Below, piece after piece: positions 1-7,079 of a stretch of DNA of 20,956 nt. The translations under genes were made by a program, and so were the position numbers. The DNA comes from UBA9676 sp035532275. Its GTDB lineage: Bacteria > Actinomycetota > Actinomycetes > Streptosporangiales > Streptosporangiaceae. Location of the stretch: positions 1 through 20,956 of the forward strand of contig DATKRG010000095.1 of the NCBI GenBank assembly GCA_035532275.1, in the 5' to 3' direction. The notes beneath the pieces were generated by a model. The model did no database searches, was not told the DNA's origin, and was given only the letters and a program-made list of their open reading frames with translations. The first letter of the stretch is position 1, and each line of letters begins with the position of its first letter.

Positions 1-21
1 CCGCAAACTGCCAGTTTGCGG
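1..21. promoter_or_regulatory. Perfect 21-bp palindrome, candidate ArsR-family operator
   Basis: Positions 1-10 (CCGCAAACTG) are the exact reverse complement of positions 12-21, around a single central C at 11. A one-base centre is too tight for an RNA hairpin loop of a normal terminator, and there is no T-run after it, so a dimeric repressor site is the better reading. It lies about 80 bases upstream of the first ArsR-type gene, consistent with autoregulation by one of the two regulators. The palindrome may extend beyond the window on the left. The regulator assignment is inference. Confidence 0.6.
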
Positions 22-100
22 GCCGACCTCGTACCATCGAGGCTATGAACGCCGGTAGTGCCCCCGCCGGGTGGCCCCGGAGCCGGGCGGAGGAGTGAGC

Positions 101-460
101 GTGCCACACCTGGACGCAGCAGAGATCACGGAGCTGCACGCGCGCGTCTGCAAGGCACTGGCTGACCCCACGCGCCTGCTCATCATCAACGAGCTGCGCG
201 ACGGGGCCCGCTCGGTGGGCGAGATCGCGGAGGCGCTGGAGATCTCCCAGCCGAACGTGAGCAGGCATCTGGCGCTTCTGCGCGACCGTGGCATCGTCAC
301 CACCGAGCGTGCCGGCAGCAGCGTCTTCTACGAGCTGACGAGCCCCAAGATCGTGCGGGCCGTCGATCTCCTGCGCGAGTTCATGGCCGAGGAGCTCGGG
401 TGGCGCCCGCCAGCGGCCCAGGCGGCGGCCCTGCCGGCGGCGGCCGTGCCCGCGCGGTAG
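101..460 (+). CDS. ArsR-family winged-helix transcriptional regulator (copy 1)
   Basis: This 119-residue protein has the ArsR/SmtB dimeric winged-helix layout: a helix with KALADPTRL, a helix-turn-helix with recognition helix around ISQPNVSRHLALLRDRGIV, and the beta-wing ending in FYELTS. The GTG at 101 is chosen because GGAGGAG at about 89-95 sits just upstream; an earlier in-frame GTG at 71 has no such site. The classical metal motif ELCVCDL is absent, and the only cysteine is Cys17. ArsR proteins of the sHdrR/SoxR/SqrR type repress sulfur-oxidation genes and respond to reactive sulfur through a pair of cysteines, but this copy has just one. The C terminus is a low-complexity Ala/Pro tail. 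Position next to the sHdr operon suggests it is a pathway regulator; that role is inferred. Confidence 0.85.
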   Translation: MPHLDAAEITELHARVCKALADPTRLLIINELRDGARSVGEIAEALEISQPNVSRHLALLRDRGIVTTERAGSSVFYELTSPKIVRAVDLLREFMAEELGWRPPAAQAAALPAAAVPAR

Positions 461-488
461 GGACGCCAGGTGAGGAGGGGGGGCCGGG

Positions 489-815
489 GTGCCGCGCGCT
501 GACGCAGTAGAGATCTACGAGCTGTATGCGCGCGTCTGCAAGGCGCTCGCGGACCCCAAGCGGCTGCTGATCATCAACGAGCTGCGGGACGGCCCGCGGC
601 CGGTCGGGGAGATCGCGGCCGCGCTCGGCATCTCGCAGGCGAACGCCAGCCAGCACCTGGCCATCCTGCGCGACCGGGGCGTGGTGAGCACCCGGCGGGC
701 AGGCACCCACGCCTACTACGCGCTCACCAGCGTCAAGGTCCTGCAGGCCGTCGACCTGCTGTGCGAGTTCATGGCCGAGCGCCACGCCCTGGGCCCCGGC
801 GCCGCGGCCGGCTGA
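489..815 (+). CDS. ArsR-family winged-helix transcriptional regulator (copy 2)
   Basis: A 108-residue tandem paralogue of the upstream regulator, 28 bases downstream, with a strong GAGGAGGGGG ribosome site before its GTG. The segment ARVCKALADP and LLIINELRDG is nearly identical in both copies, but the recognition helix differs (QANASQHLAIL here, QPNVSRHLALL in copy 1), so the two may read different operators. It has two cysteines, Cys17 before helix 2 and Cys92 in the C-terminal helix (DLLCEFM). Sulfur-responsive ArsR proteins such as SqrR use two widely spaced cysteines to form a disulfide or polysulfide link. Cys92 lies about where the second one should be; Cys17 is about a dozen residues earlier than expected for the first. 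A persulfide-sensing role is plausible but unproven. Confidence 0.85.
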   Translation: MPRADAVEIYELYARVCKALADPKRLLIINELRDGPRPVGEIAAALGISQANASQHLAILRDRGVVSTRRAGTHAYYALTSVKVLQAVDLLCEFMAERHALGPGAAAG

Positions 816-846
816 GCAGCTTCGGCTGGTACCCCCCGCGCCGGGA

Positions 847-1218
847 TCAGCCGTACGGGAAGCGGAATGCCGCAGGGTCGAGCTTGGGCTCCACCGTGCG
901 CAGCCGGTTGAGGAGGTCCACGGCGTGCGGCGCGCACAGGCGCCATGATCGCGGGTCGTCGTAGCGGCGCAGGTGCAGGCTCGCCAGTCGGCTGACGGTG
1001 ATTCCGCAGACGGCGCACCGGCCGCCGCCCGGCTCGCCGAAGGGCCGCACGGCCGCATCCCAGCACGGCTCACAGGCGAGCCCCGAGGAGTCCCGGAGCT
1101 CCGGTTTGCCCGGGTGGTAGACGAAGCGCACCCCGCCCTGGCTCCCGGGGGCGGCTGGGCTGCTCAGGCCGGTGAGCATCCGGCCGCAGAAGTCGCACCT
1201 CAGGTCGTTGATCGTCAT
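847..1218 (-). CDS. Small cysteine-rich (zinc-ribbon-like) protein, unknown function
   Basis: A 123-residue protein read on the minus strand, starting at ATG 1218 just before MTINDLRCDFCG. It has four cysteine groups: CDFC near residue 8, CEPC near residue 53, CAVC near residue 70, and a single Cys in WRLCAPH. The pattern of paired CxxC knuckles is typical of zinc ribbons. The region from the start to the stop is rich in sensible residue pairs (RRYDDPRSWRLCAPHAVDLLNRL) and reads as a genuine protein, whereas the open frame extending upstream does not. It is convergent with the second arsR gene and divergent from tusA, sharing the 1219-1344 promoter region, so it may be co-regulated with the sHdr operon. 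I do not recognise the family; a redox or metal-linked accessory role is speculation. Confidence 0.65.
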   Translation of the reverse strand: MTINDLRCDFCGRMLTGLSSPAAPGSQGGVRFVYHPGKPELRDSSGLACEPCWDAAVRPFGEPGGGRCAVCGITVSRLASLHLRRYDDPRSWRLCAPHAVDLLNRLRTVEPKLDPAAFRFPYG

Positions 1219-1344
1219 GACCCTGCCATCAGCCCGGGCAGCAATCTCGCCGAAACCCTGGACAAACCAGCGCGTGACACATAAGCATATTTGCACATAC
1301 GCATGTGTTCCATGTCTCATCGAGACCACCCGAGAGGAGCAGCG
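1219..1344. promoter_or_regulatory. tusA promoter: Divergent AT-rich promoter and operator region ahead of the sHdr operon
   Basis: Positions 1277-1320 form a strikingly AT-rich island in an otherwise very GC-rich window. It contains inverted repeats: ACACAT at 1277-1282 with ATGTGT at 1303-1308, and a nested CACAT at 1294-1298 with ATGTG at 1303-1307. TTGCAC at 1291-1296 could be a -35 for the plus strand, and TATGCT read on the minus strand (rc of 1284-1289) could be a -10 for the minus gene. ArsR-family repressors usually bind AT-rich imperfect palindromes like these. This is the only substantial gap before the 16-kb operon, so it is the likely main promoter. The exact boxes are tentative. 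Confidence 0.6.
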
Positions 1345-1593
1345 GTGGCGGACTCCTCCCCCCCGGCGGCAGATCTGGTCCTGGACTGCACGGGCATGTC
1401 CTGCCCGCTGCCGGTGATCAAGACCTCGCAGGCGATCAAGAAGATCGAGCTGGGCCTGGTGCTGGAACTGCTGGCCACCGACCCGGGTGTGGAGCCGGAC
1501 ATGACGGCCTGGACCGGGCGGACGGGCAACGAGCTGCTCGGCATCAGCAAGGAAGCCGACGTCTTCCACGTTCTCATCCGCCGGCTCAAGTGA
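1345..1593 (+). CDS. tusA: TusA-family sulfur carrier protein
   Basis: An 82-residue cytoplasmic sulfurtransferase. The defining TusA motif is seen as DCTGMSCPLP, with the active CPxP cysteine at residue 20 accepting a persulfide sulfur and passing it on; a second cysteine sits at residue 15. The beta-alpha layout and the closing FHVLIRRLK strand fit the family, whose usual length is about 75-85 residues. GTG 1345 is chosen over earlier in-frame starts because GAGAGGAGC at 1332-1340 precedes it and the upstream in-frame codons fall in the promoter island. In sHdr organisms TusA and DsrE proteins bring sulfur to the sHdr complex; here it is the first operon gene, 12 bases ahead of the dsrE-family gene. 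Confidence 0.92.
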   Translation: MADSSPPAADLVLDCTGMSCPLPVIKTSQAIKKIELGLVLELLATDPGVEPDMTAWTGRTGNELLGISKEADVFHVLIRRLK

Positions 1594-1605
1594 CAGGGGA
1601 CGCCC

Positions 1606-1989
1606 ATGTGGTCCGGTGACTTCGAGTCCACGGTCCTCTACGTGCAGACGCACGGGGTGGATGACCCGGGGCGCTGCGCGACGCCCTTCTTCCTCGCGGC
1701 CTCGGCGGCCGCGATGGAGTGCGAGGTGATGATCTACTTCACCATGTACGGGCCGACGCTGCTGCGCAAGGACGTGATCGACAAGATCGGCCCGAAGGGC
1801 GAGCGCGGCCAGCCACTGCGCTACTTCATCGAGCAGGCAACCGGCCTCGGGGTCCGGCTCCTGGTCTGCCAGCCATCGCTGGACCTCAATGACCTCACCC
1901 TGGATGAGCTCATCGACGGCGTGCAGATGATCGGCGGCGCCGCCTTCAACGACCTCGCCCTGTCCGCGGACGCGGTCATCTCCTTCTAG
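1606..1989 (+). CDS. dsrE: DsrE-family sulfurtransferase
   Basis: A 127-residue DsrE/DsrF-like protein, a small alpha/beta family that forms multimers and carries persulfide on a conserved cysteine. The N-terminal strand (STVLYVQTHGVDDPGRC) and the segment ALEUCINE-free core EVMIYFTMYGPTLL match the fold. The expected sulfur-carrying cysteine near the middle of the protein is Cys88 in LLVCQPSLDL; other cysteines are Cys24 and Cys39. The length fits the 120-170-residue DsrE3 proteins seen in sHdr clusters. It starts at ATG 1606 after CAGGGG and is followed 8 bases later by shdrC1. Together with TusA it probably forms the sulfur delivery line. Which DsrE3 subgroup it belongs to cannot be settled by eye. 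Confidence 0.82.
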   Translation: MWSGDFESTVLYVQTHGVDDPGRCATPFFLAASAAAMECEVMIYFTMYGPTLLRKDVIDKIGPKGERGQPLRYFIEQATGLGVRLLVCQPSLDLNDLTLDELIDGVQMIGGAAFNDLALSADAVISF

Positions 1990-1997
1990 GTGCTGCC

Positions 1998-2711
1998 ATG
2001 ACTGAGACCGACGCCCACTACAAGGCACCTGCGGTGGCCGGCCACGTGGACGTGCCATACGCGGAGAAGGAGCGGCTGTTCGAGCAGGTCCGCAGCGACA
2101 TCCGGTTCGGCGACTACCTCTACGGCTGTTACGAGTGCGGGATCTGCGTGGCTGCCTGCCCGTCCGCCAGGTTCTATGACTTCAGCCCGCGCCGGATCGC
2201 CCAGGCAGCGGCCCGCGAGGACGTCGAGCTTGTCTACCAGCAGATGCAGGAGGACATCTGGGAATGCTCCCAGTGCTTCTCCTGCCTGCGCTGCCCGCGC
2301 GGCAACAACCCCGGCGGGCTCATCACGATCATGCGTGAGGTGGCAGTCAGCAACGGCCTCGCGTCCGCGAAAGAGGCGCTGAAAGGCTACTCCCGGATCA
2401 TCTACAAGATCATGTCCACCGGCACTCAGGTGTCGCCGGACATGCTGCAGCAGGACGCCTTCCCCGACTGGGGCCCGGAGACCGCTGACGTCTCCGGGAA
2501 CCTCGACCTGTGGCGCCGGGCGCTGCCCCCGGAGACGCTGCACACCACCACCACCGGCTGGGCGGTTGCCGACAGGACGCTGATCGAGCTCTACCTGATC
2601 TGGCTGCACACCGGTGCCCTCGACCTGATCTCAGACGTCGACCCGGGCCTGCACGCGATCCTCCAGGAGCTGATGGAGGAGCGCCTCGAGGAGGAAGGGA
2701 TTGAGCCGTGA
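1998..2711 (+). CDS. shdrC1: sHdr complex subunit HdrC1, iron-sulfur protein
   Basis: A 237-residue HdrC-like electron carrier with two [4Fe-4S] motifs. The first is regular: C44, C47, C50 and C54 in YGCYECGICVAACP. The second, C90-C93-C96-C99 in CSQCFSCLRCPRG, has only two residues before the fourth cysteine (CX2CX2CX2CP) instead of the usual three; the DNA at about 2267-2297 reads this unambiguously. HdrC passes electrons between the HdrA flavin and HdrB. The stop codon overlaps the GTG start of shdrB1 by 4 bases, so the two are translationally coupled. The C terminus is acidic and Glu-rich (EERLEEEGIEP). Position in the order C1-B1-A-hyp identifies it as sHdr rather than the methanogen HdrC. 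Confidence 0.9.
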   Translation: MTETDAHYKAPAVAGHVDVPYAEKERLFEQVRSDIRFGDYLYGCYECGICVAACPSARFYDFSPRRIAQAAAREDVELVYQQMQEDIWECSQCFSCLRCPRGNNPGGLITIMREVAVSNGLASAKEALKGYSRIIYKIMSTGTQVSPDMLQQDAFPDWGPETADVSGNLDLWRRALPPETLHTTTTGWAVADRTLIELYLIWLHTGALDLISDVDPGLHAILQELMEERLEEEGIEP

Positions 2712-3898
2712 CGATTCCGATTGAGGCGCTCAAGCGCAAGAAGGAGCACTTCGAGCGTGGCGAGGACCGCCGGGCGCTGGAAGACCCCCGCGCCGAGCTG
2801 CTGGCCCTGGAGGACAAGGGCGAGCTGGTGGTGCAGAAGATCGACCGGGAGACTGTCACGGTCGCCACCAAGTTCGGCCGCGAGAAGCGGATCCAGAAGG
2901 CGCACCTGTGGCACCACAAGTCCTGCGGGCAGTGCGGCCACATACCGGGCTACTCCACCTCGATCTTCTGGGTGATGCGCAAGCTCGGCTACGACTACCA
3001 CGACCCGCGGGACCAGACCTCGTGCACCGCGTGGAACTACTACGCGAGCGCCACCTCCAACTCGGCGGCCCAGGCGGCGGTCGCGGTCCGCAACTTCGCC
3101 GCCGCGCTGGAGACCGGCTACTTCCCGCTCATCCACTGCGGCACCTCCTACGGCCACTACAAGGAGGTCCGTGAGGAGCTGATCCGGCACCCGGAGCTGC
3201 GGGCCGAGGTGCGCGCGATCATGGCGAAGCTCGGCAAGCAGCTGGTGCTGCCCGAGGAGATCGTGCACTACTCGGAGTGGTTCCACGCCTTGCGGGACGA
3301 GATCGCGGCCAAGCAGGTCCGGGATGTGTCCGGGATCAAGGTCACCGTCCACCCCGCATGCCACTACTACAAGCTGGTCGAGGGCGACGCGATCTATGAC
3401 CCCGACATCTACGGCGGGCAGCGGACCGCGGTGGTGACCGGGCTCGCCCAGGCCCTCGGTGCCGAAGTGCGCGACTACTCGACCTGGTTCGACTGCTGCG
3501 GCTTCGGCTTCCGGCACATCCTGGTGCAGCGTGACTTCACCCGGTCCTTCGCGACTTTGCGCAAGATCGAGGTGATGAAGGAGGAGGCCGACCCCGACGT
3601 CGTCCTCACCCACGACACCGGCTGCGTGACCACCCTGGACAAGAGCCAGTTCGCGGCGCAGGCCCACGACCGCAACGTCGGGGTGGCCGTCATGAGCGAG
3701 GCCCAGTTCGCCGCCCTGGCCATGGGCGCCCACCCCTACAAGGTGTGCCAGCTGCACTGGCACTCGGCTGACTACCGGCCGGTGCTGGAAAAGATGGGCA
3801 TCGACTGGGAGCGGGCCTGGGCCGAGTTCGAGGCGGACATCAAGCGGCTCGAGCGCGGCGAGAAGCGCTATCTCGACTGGGACGACGTCGACAGCTGA
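2708..3898 (+). CDS. shdrB1: sHdr complex subunit HdrB1, CCG-domain protein
   Basis: A 396-residue HdrB-like subunit, the site that handles the sulfur substrate through noncubane iron-sulfur clusters held by CCG domains. The C-terminal CCG motif is intact: Cys218 (HPACHYYK), Cys263-Cys264 (FDCCGFGF), and Cys306 (DTGCVT). The N-terminal copy is degenerate: C73/C76 in SCGQCGHIP, then SCT at 105-107 where CCG is expected, then Cys144. The first 60 residues are highly charged and extend beyond the CCG part. The start GTG at 2708 overlaps the shdrC1 stop and has GAGGAGGAAGGGA ahead. In sHdr proteins B1 differs from canonical HdrB, so a degenerate first motif may be normal here. 36 bases separate it from shdrA. 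Confidence 0.9.
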   Translation: MTIPIEALKRKKEHFERGEDRRALEDPRAELLALEDKGELVVQKIDRETVTVATKFGREKRIQKAHLWHHKSCGQCGHIPGYSTSIFWVMRKLGYDYHDPRDQTSCTAWNYYASATSNSAAQAAVAVRNFAAALETGYFPLIHCGTSYGHYKEVREELIRHPELRAEVRAIMAKLGKQLVLPEEIVHYSEWFHALRDEIAAKQVRDVSGIKVTVHPACHYYKLVEGDAIYDPDIYGGQRTAVVTGLAQALGAEVRDYSTWFDCCGFGFRHILVQRDFTRSFATLRKIEVMKEEADPDVVLTHDTGCVTTLDKSQFAAQAHDRNVGVAVMSEAQFAALAMGAHPYKVCQLHWHSADYRPVLEKMGIDWERAWAEFEADIKRLERGEKRYLDWDDVDS

Positions 3899-3934
3899 CC
3901 AGGCGGCCAGCTCAAGCACAACGTGAGGTGATGG

Positions 3935-4999
3935 ATGTCCTGCGACACGGTAGCTGTCATCGGCGGCGGCCCAGGCGGCCTGCGCGCGGCGCACGCCATC
4001 GCCGAGGTCGGCGGCCAGGCCGTGCTCATCGAGCAGCGTGACTTCCTCGGCGGGGCGCCGATCGCGGAGAACTACGCGGGCATCACCCCGCACGGGGAGC
4101 CGGCGCGGCCCCAGATCGAGCGGATGGTCGATCTGGTCACAGCCCACCCCGCGGTGCAGGTCCGGCTCGGGTCCGGGGTGACCGCGGTGTCCGGCGAGCC
4201 GGGCGCGTTCACGCTCACGGTCCGCGGGCCGGACGGGGACCAGCCGGTGGACTGCGGAGCGGTCATCGTCGCGACCGGGTTCACCCACTTCGACCCGGGC
4301 CGCGAAACCCAGATGTACGGGTACTACGAGTTCCCTGACGTGATCGCCCTGCAGGATCTGGAGGCGATGCTGTCGGCGCATGAGGTCGTGCGGCCCTCGA
4401 ACGGCCAGCCACCCCAGCGGGTCTGCTTCATCCAGTGCGTCGGCAGCCGCGACCGGCTCATCGGCAACGAGTACTGCTCGAAAGTCTGCTGCGGGGTCGC
4501 CTCGAAGGAGGCCATCGAGATCCGGCAGATGCTGCCCAATTCCAAGGTCTACATCTTCTACATCGACATGCGGATGTACGGCTACTGGGAGAACCAGATC
4601 TACTGGCCGGCCCAGGAAAAGCACCACGTCCAGTACGTCAAGGGCATGATCACCGAGGTTCTCGCCAAGGGAGACCGGCTGCTGGTCCGGGGTGAGGACA
4701 CCACGATGGGCCGCCCCATGGAACTGGAGATGGACCTGGTGGTGCTGTCGGTCGGCATGGAGCCCTCGCCCGGCACCCGCGCGGTCGCGAAACTGCTCGG
4801 CGTCAAGCAGAACAAGTTCGGTTTCATCGACGCGGCCGGCGGTCCGCTGGACCCGGTCGCAACCAGCCGGGAGGGCGTCTTCGCTTGCGGCGCCGCGCTC
4901 GGCCCAGCTGACCTGGAGGACACCGTGTCCTCGGCCGCGGGCGCGGCCATCAAGGCGGTCAGTTTCCTGCGCTCCCGCGCCGCCGCGGTCACGGGCTGA
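3935..4999 (+). CDS. shdrA: sHdr complex subunit HdrA, FAD and iron-sulfur protein
   Basis: A 354-residue flavoprotein that links the clusters of the sHdr complex to the electron carriers. The N terminus has the FAD-binding GGGPGGLRAA at residues 10-20 and an acidic strand end at IEQRDFLGG. An iron-sulfur ligand set follows at C164, C168, C181, C185 and C186 (CVGSRDRLIGNEYCSKVCC). The C-terminal ATSREGVFACGAALGP is the usual second FAD segment of this fold. It is the short form, without the extra ferredoxin domains of methanogen HdrA, which matches sHdrA. ATG 3935 has GTGAGGTGATGG upstream. 14 bases separate it from the next gene. Cytoplasmic; no transmembrane segment. Confidence 0.9.
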   Translation: MSCDTVAVIGGGPGGLRAAHAIAEVGGQAVLIEQRDFLGGAPIAENYAGITPHGEPARPQIERMVDLVTAHPAVQVRLGSGVTAVSGEPGAFTLTVRGPDGDQPVDCGAVIVATGFTHFDPGRETQMYGYYEFPDVIALQDLEAMLSAHEVVRPSNGQPPQRVCFIQCVGSRDRLIGNEYCSKVCCGVASKEAIEIRQMLPNSKVYIFYIDMRMYGYWENQIYWPAQEKHHVQYVKGMITEVLAKGDRLLVRGEDTTMGRPMELEMDLVVLSVGMEPSPGTRAVAKLLGVKQNKFGFIDAAGGPLDPVATSREGVFACGAALGPADLEDTVSSAAGAAIKAVSFLRSRAAAVTG

Positions 5000-5013
5000 G
5001 CAGGCAGGTCATC

Positions 5014-5760
5014 ATGCCCGGCCCGGTCGTCGACACCCCGAGCGCGCAGGAGTTCGAGCGCGAGATCCTGGCCCGGATCAGCGCCGACGAGCTGGCCGCC
5101 ATCGCGGCCGACCTCGGCCGCAAGTCGCAGGCACTGCAGGAGCTGCTGGCACCGGGTGCGGCCCGGCTGGACCGGGCGGGGCTGCGGCAGGTGCTGCGGT
5201 GGGTGTTCGCCGCCCGGCGTCACGCGGACGAGATCCTGGACACGGTCGGCCCGCAGCGGCTCGGCGACGCCATCGAGGCACTCCTGGACCATGCGGCGCC
5301 CGGCACCTCGGTGGACCCGGCAGCCCGCTTCGACCGTTTCGACGCCGTCCTGGCCGGGTTCGCCGGCCCGGGCTTCGACCTGCCAGGTGAACTGCTCCAC
5401 TTCACCTTCCCCGGCCGGTACTGGCTGTGGACCCGGTGGCTGTGGAACCCGCAGACACAGACCGGCGCGCTCCGCCTGGTCACCACCGACGACGTCGACC
5501 TGGCCGACGGGGCAACCCGGGGCGGGATCTACGTCACCGTCGGCCGGGCCACCGCCTTCGTCAGCGAGACCGGCCACGCGGCCGGGTTCACCGCGGCCGG
5601 GCCCGGCCTTTTCGGCACCGATGTCTTCCTCGCCGCCGTGTACGGCATCTACATGTACACGGTCCTGCAGATGCGGATGACCCAGGAGTTCAACCAGCTC
5701 CTGCCGCCGCTGCCTGACCTGATCCGCCGCCTGCTCGGCATCTACCACCTGGAGGACTAA
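5014..5760 (+). CDS. sHdr-associated conserved hypothetical protein
   Basis: A 248-residue protein between shdrA and the fused C2-B2 gene, the slot held by the conserved hypothetical (Hyp) gene of sHdr clusters. The N-terminal half is helical and charged; the central part has aromatic-rich PGRYWLWTRWLWNPQTQ and a TTDDVDL strand; the C-terminal part ends in YGIYMYTVLQMRMTQEFNQ and a Leu/Ile-rich tail. There are no cysteines and no clear nucleotide motif, so it is not an iron-sulfur protein. Position, length and conservation of the order support the assignment; I infer a structural or assembly role in the complex, but no function is known from the sequence. Its TAA stop overlaps the next ATG by one base. 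Confidence 0.75.
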   Translation: MPGPVVDTPSAQEFEREILARISADELAAIAADLGRKSQALQELLAPGAARLDRAGLRQVLRWVFAARRHADEILDTVGPQRLGDAIEALLDHAAPGTSVDPAARFDRFDAVLAGFAGPGFDLPGELLHFTFPGRYWLWTRWLWNPQTQTGALRLVTTDDVDLADGATRGGIYVTVGRATAFVSETGHAAGFTAAGPGLFGTDVFLAAVYGIYMYTVLQMRMTQEFNQLLPPLPDLIRRLLGIYHLED

Positions 5761-7079
5761 TGCCTGTCGGAGGGCGGAAGGTGCCGCCGCGCGCGGTGGA
5801 GAAGGAGTCGGCCACGGTCGCCTCCCCGATCTCCGGCCGGGAGGTCGTACTGGATGCCACCTGGAACCGGATGTTCGAGTCCCGCGTGCTGACCGACACC
5901 GGCCCGGACGGCTTCGAGCCGATCTCCGCCCTGGCCGGCGGTGAGTCACTGGAGTGGTGCTACGGGTGCGGCAAGTGCATTCCGGTCTGCCCGGTCGACG
6001 TGGTCGGCGAGTACGGCCCGCGCAAGCTGCACCGCAAGGTCCAGACCGGCACCGACCTGCTGGCCGACCCCGACCTGTGGCTGTGCACCACCTGTGGCAA
6101 CTGCCTGCGGGTGTGCCCGAAGGAGGTCGACATGATCCAGATCATGCCGGCCGTCCGGGAAGCCGCGCTGTCGGGTGGCAACACCGTTCCCAGTGAGCTG
6201 CAGGACGTGTTCGAGAAGACCTTCCGCTACGGCAACGCGCTGGGCGAGAACCCGCGGCGGCGGGCACAGTGGGCGAAGACCGCGGGTGTCCCGGTGCGGA
6301 TCCTGCCCAGCGACCCTGGCCCGGTGGACGTCCTGTTCTACGTCGAGGACTACTGGAGCTACCACCCACGCGGCCACGACGCCGCCCGGGCGTTCGCCCG
6401 GGTCGCCACCGCACTCGGCATCGACTGGGCCATTCTCGGCCACGAGGAGAAGACGCTCGGCGACTCCCAGCGCCTGGCCGGTGAGAACGGTCTGTTCGAC
6501 GCCCTGGTCGACGACGTCACCGCGACGCTCGCCAAGTACGACTTCACCCGCATCGTCACACCCGACCCGCACGCGTTCAACGCCCTGGTCAAGGAGTACC
6601 CCAAGCGCGGGCACGTCTTCGAGGCACTGCACTACACCCAGCTGCTCGCGCCGCTGGCCGGGCAGATCGCCTGGGCGAAGGAGCTGGACCTCACGGTCAC
6701 CTTCCATGACCCGTGCTACCTGGGACGGCACAACGGCGAGTACGACGCGCCGCGGACCCTGATCCAGGCGATCCCGGGCGTGAAGCTGACCGAGATGGGC
6801 CGCTGCCGGGAGAACGGCTACTGCTGCGGTGGCGGCGGGGGAGGCATGTGGCTGGACGGGTTCACCCGCAGCCACACCGCCGAACGGCTGTCCGAACGCC
6901 GGGTACGCGAGGCCGCCCAGACCGGCGCGGATGTGCTCGTCGTCTGCTGCCCGTACGAGGTGTCCCGCTTCGAGGACGCCGCCAAGTCCACCGGCCACGA
7001 CCAGCTGCGGGTGCTCGACATCATCGAGCTCATCGACCAGGCCATGGGTGCTCCCGGGCTGGGGCCGGCCAGTGGGTGA
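5760..7079 (+). CDS. Fused HdrC2-HdrB2-type iron-sulfur subunit of sHdr
   Basis: A 439-residue protein joining an HdrC-like and an HdrB-like part. Residues about 60-125 carry two [4Fe-4S] motifs (C67, C70, C73, C77 in CYGCGKCIPVCP; C109, C112, C115, C119 in CTTCGNCLRVCP). The C-terminal half has one CCG domain: Cys319 (HDPCYLGRHN), Cys355-Cys356 (YCCGGGGGG), Cys396-Cys397. In the commonest sHdr clusters these are two genes, shdrC2 and shdrB2; the fused form is, as I recall, named sHdrB3 in the type II arrangement with etfAB. The start ATG has GGAGGA upstream. Its C-terminal half is clearly similar to that of the membrane protein at 13499 (both have TDPHAFN, EYP, HYxQLL and FHDPCYL/YHDPCYL), so the two look like paralogues. 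Confidence 0.88.
   Translation: MPVGGRKVPPRAVEKESATVASPISGREVVLDATWNRMFESRVLTDTGPDGFEPISALAGGESLEWCYGCGKCIPVCPVDVVGEYGPRKLHRKVQTGTDLLADPDLWLCTTCGNCLRVCPKEVDMIQIMPAVREAALSGGNTVPSELQDVFEKTFRYGNALGENPRRRAQWAKTAGVPVRILPSDPGPVDVLFYVEDYWSYHPRGHDAARAFARVATALGIDWAILGHEEKTLGDSQRLAGENGLFDALVDDVTATLAKYDFTRIVTPDPHAFNALVKEYPKRGHVFEALHYTQLLAPLAGQIAWAKELDLTVTFHDPCYLGRHNGEYDAPRTLIQAIPGVKLTEMGRCRENGYCCGGGGGGMWLDGFTRSHTAERLSERRVREAAQTGADVLVVCCPYEVSRFEDAAKSTGHDQLRVLDIIELIDQAMGAPGLGPASG

Noticed and set aside
817..828. CAGC-TTCG-GCTG mini hairpin after the second arsR gene
   Set aside because: The stem is just four base pairs and no T-run follows, so it does not support a terminator call.
1219..2058. Extension of the minus-strand zinc-protein frame upstream to 2058
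   Set aside because: The extra residues cross the AT-rich promoter and are antisense to tusA and dsrE; only the part from ATG 1218 looks like a protein.
2591..5949. Very long minus-strand open frames (2591-4627 and 4600-5949)
   Set aside because: They are antisense shadows in high-GC coding DNA. The plus strand has clear motif-bearing HdrB1, HdrA and Hyp proteins, and the minus translations lack any recognisable motif.
6829..7071. Upstream extension of the lipoate ligase frame
   Set aside because: It overlaps the fused HdrC2-B2 gene; the lipoate ligase fold begins only after the GTG at 7072 or 7081.
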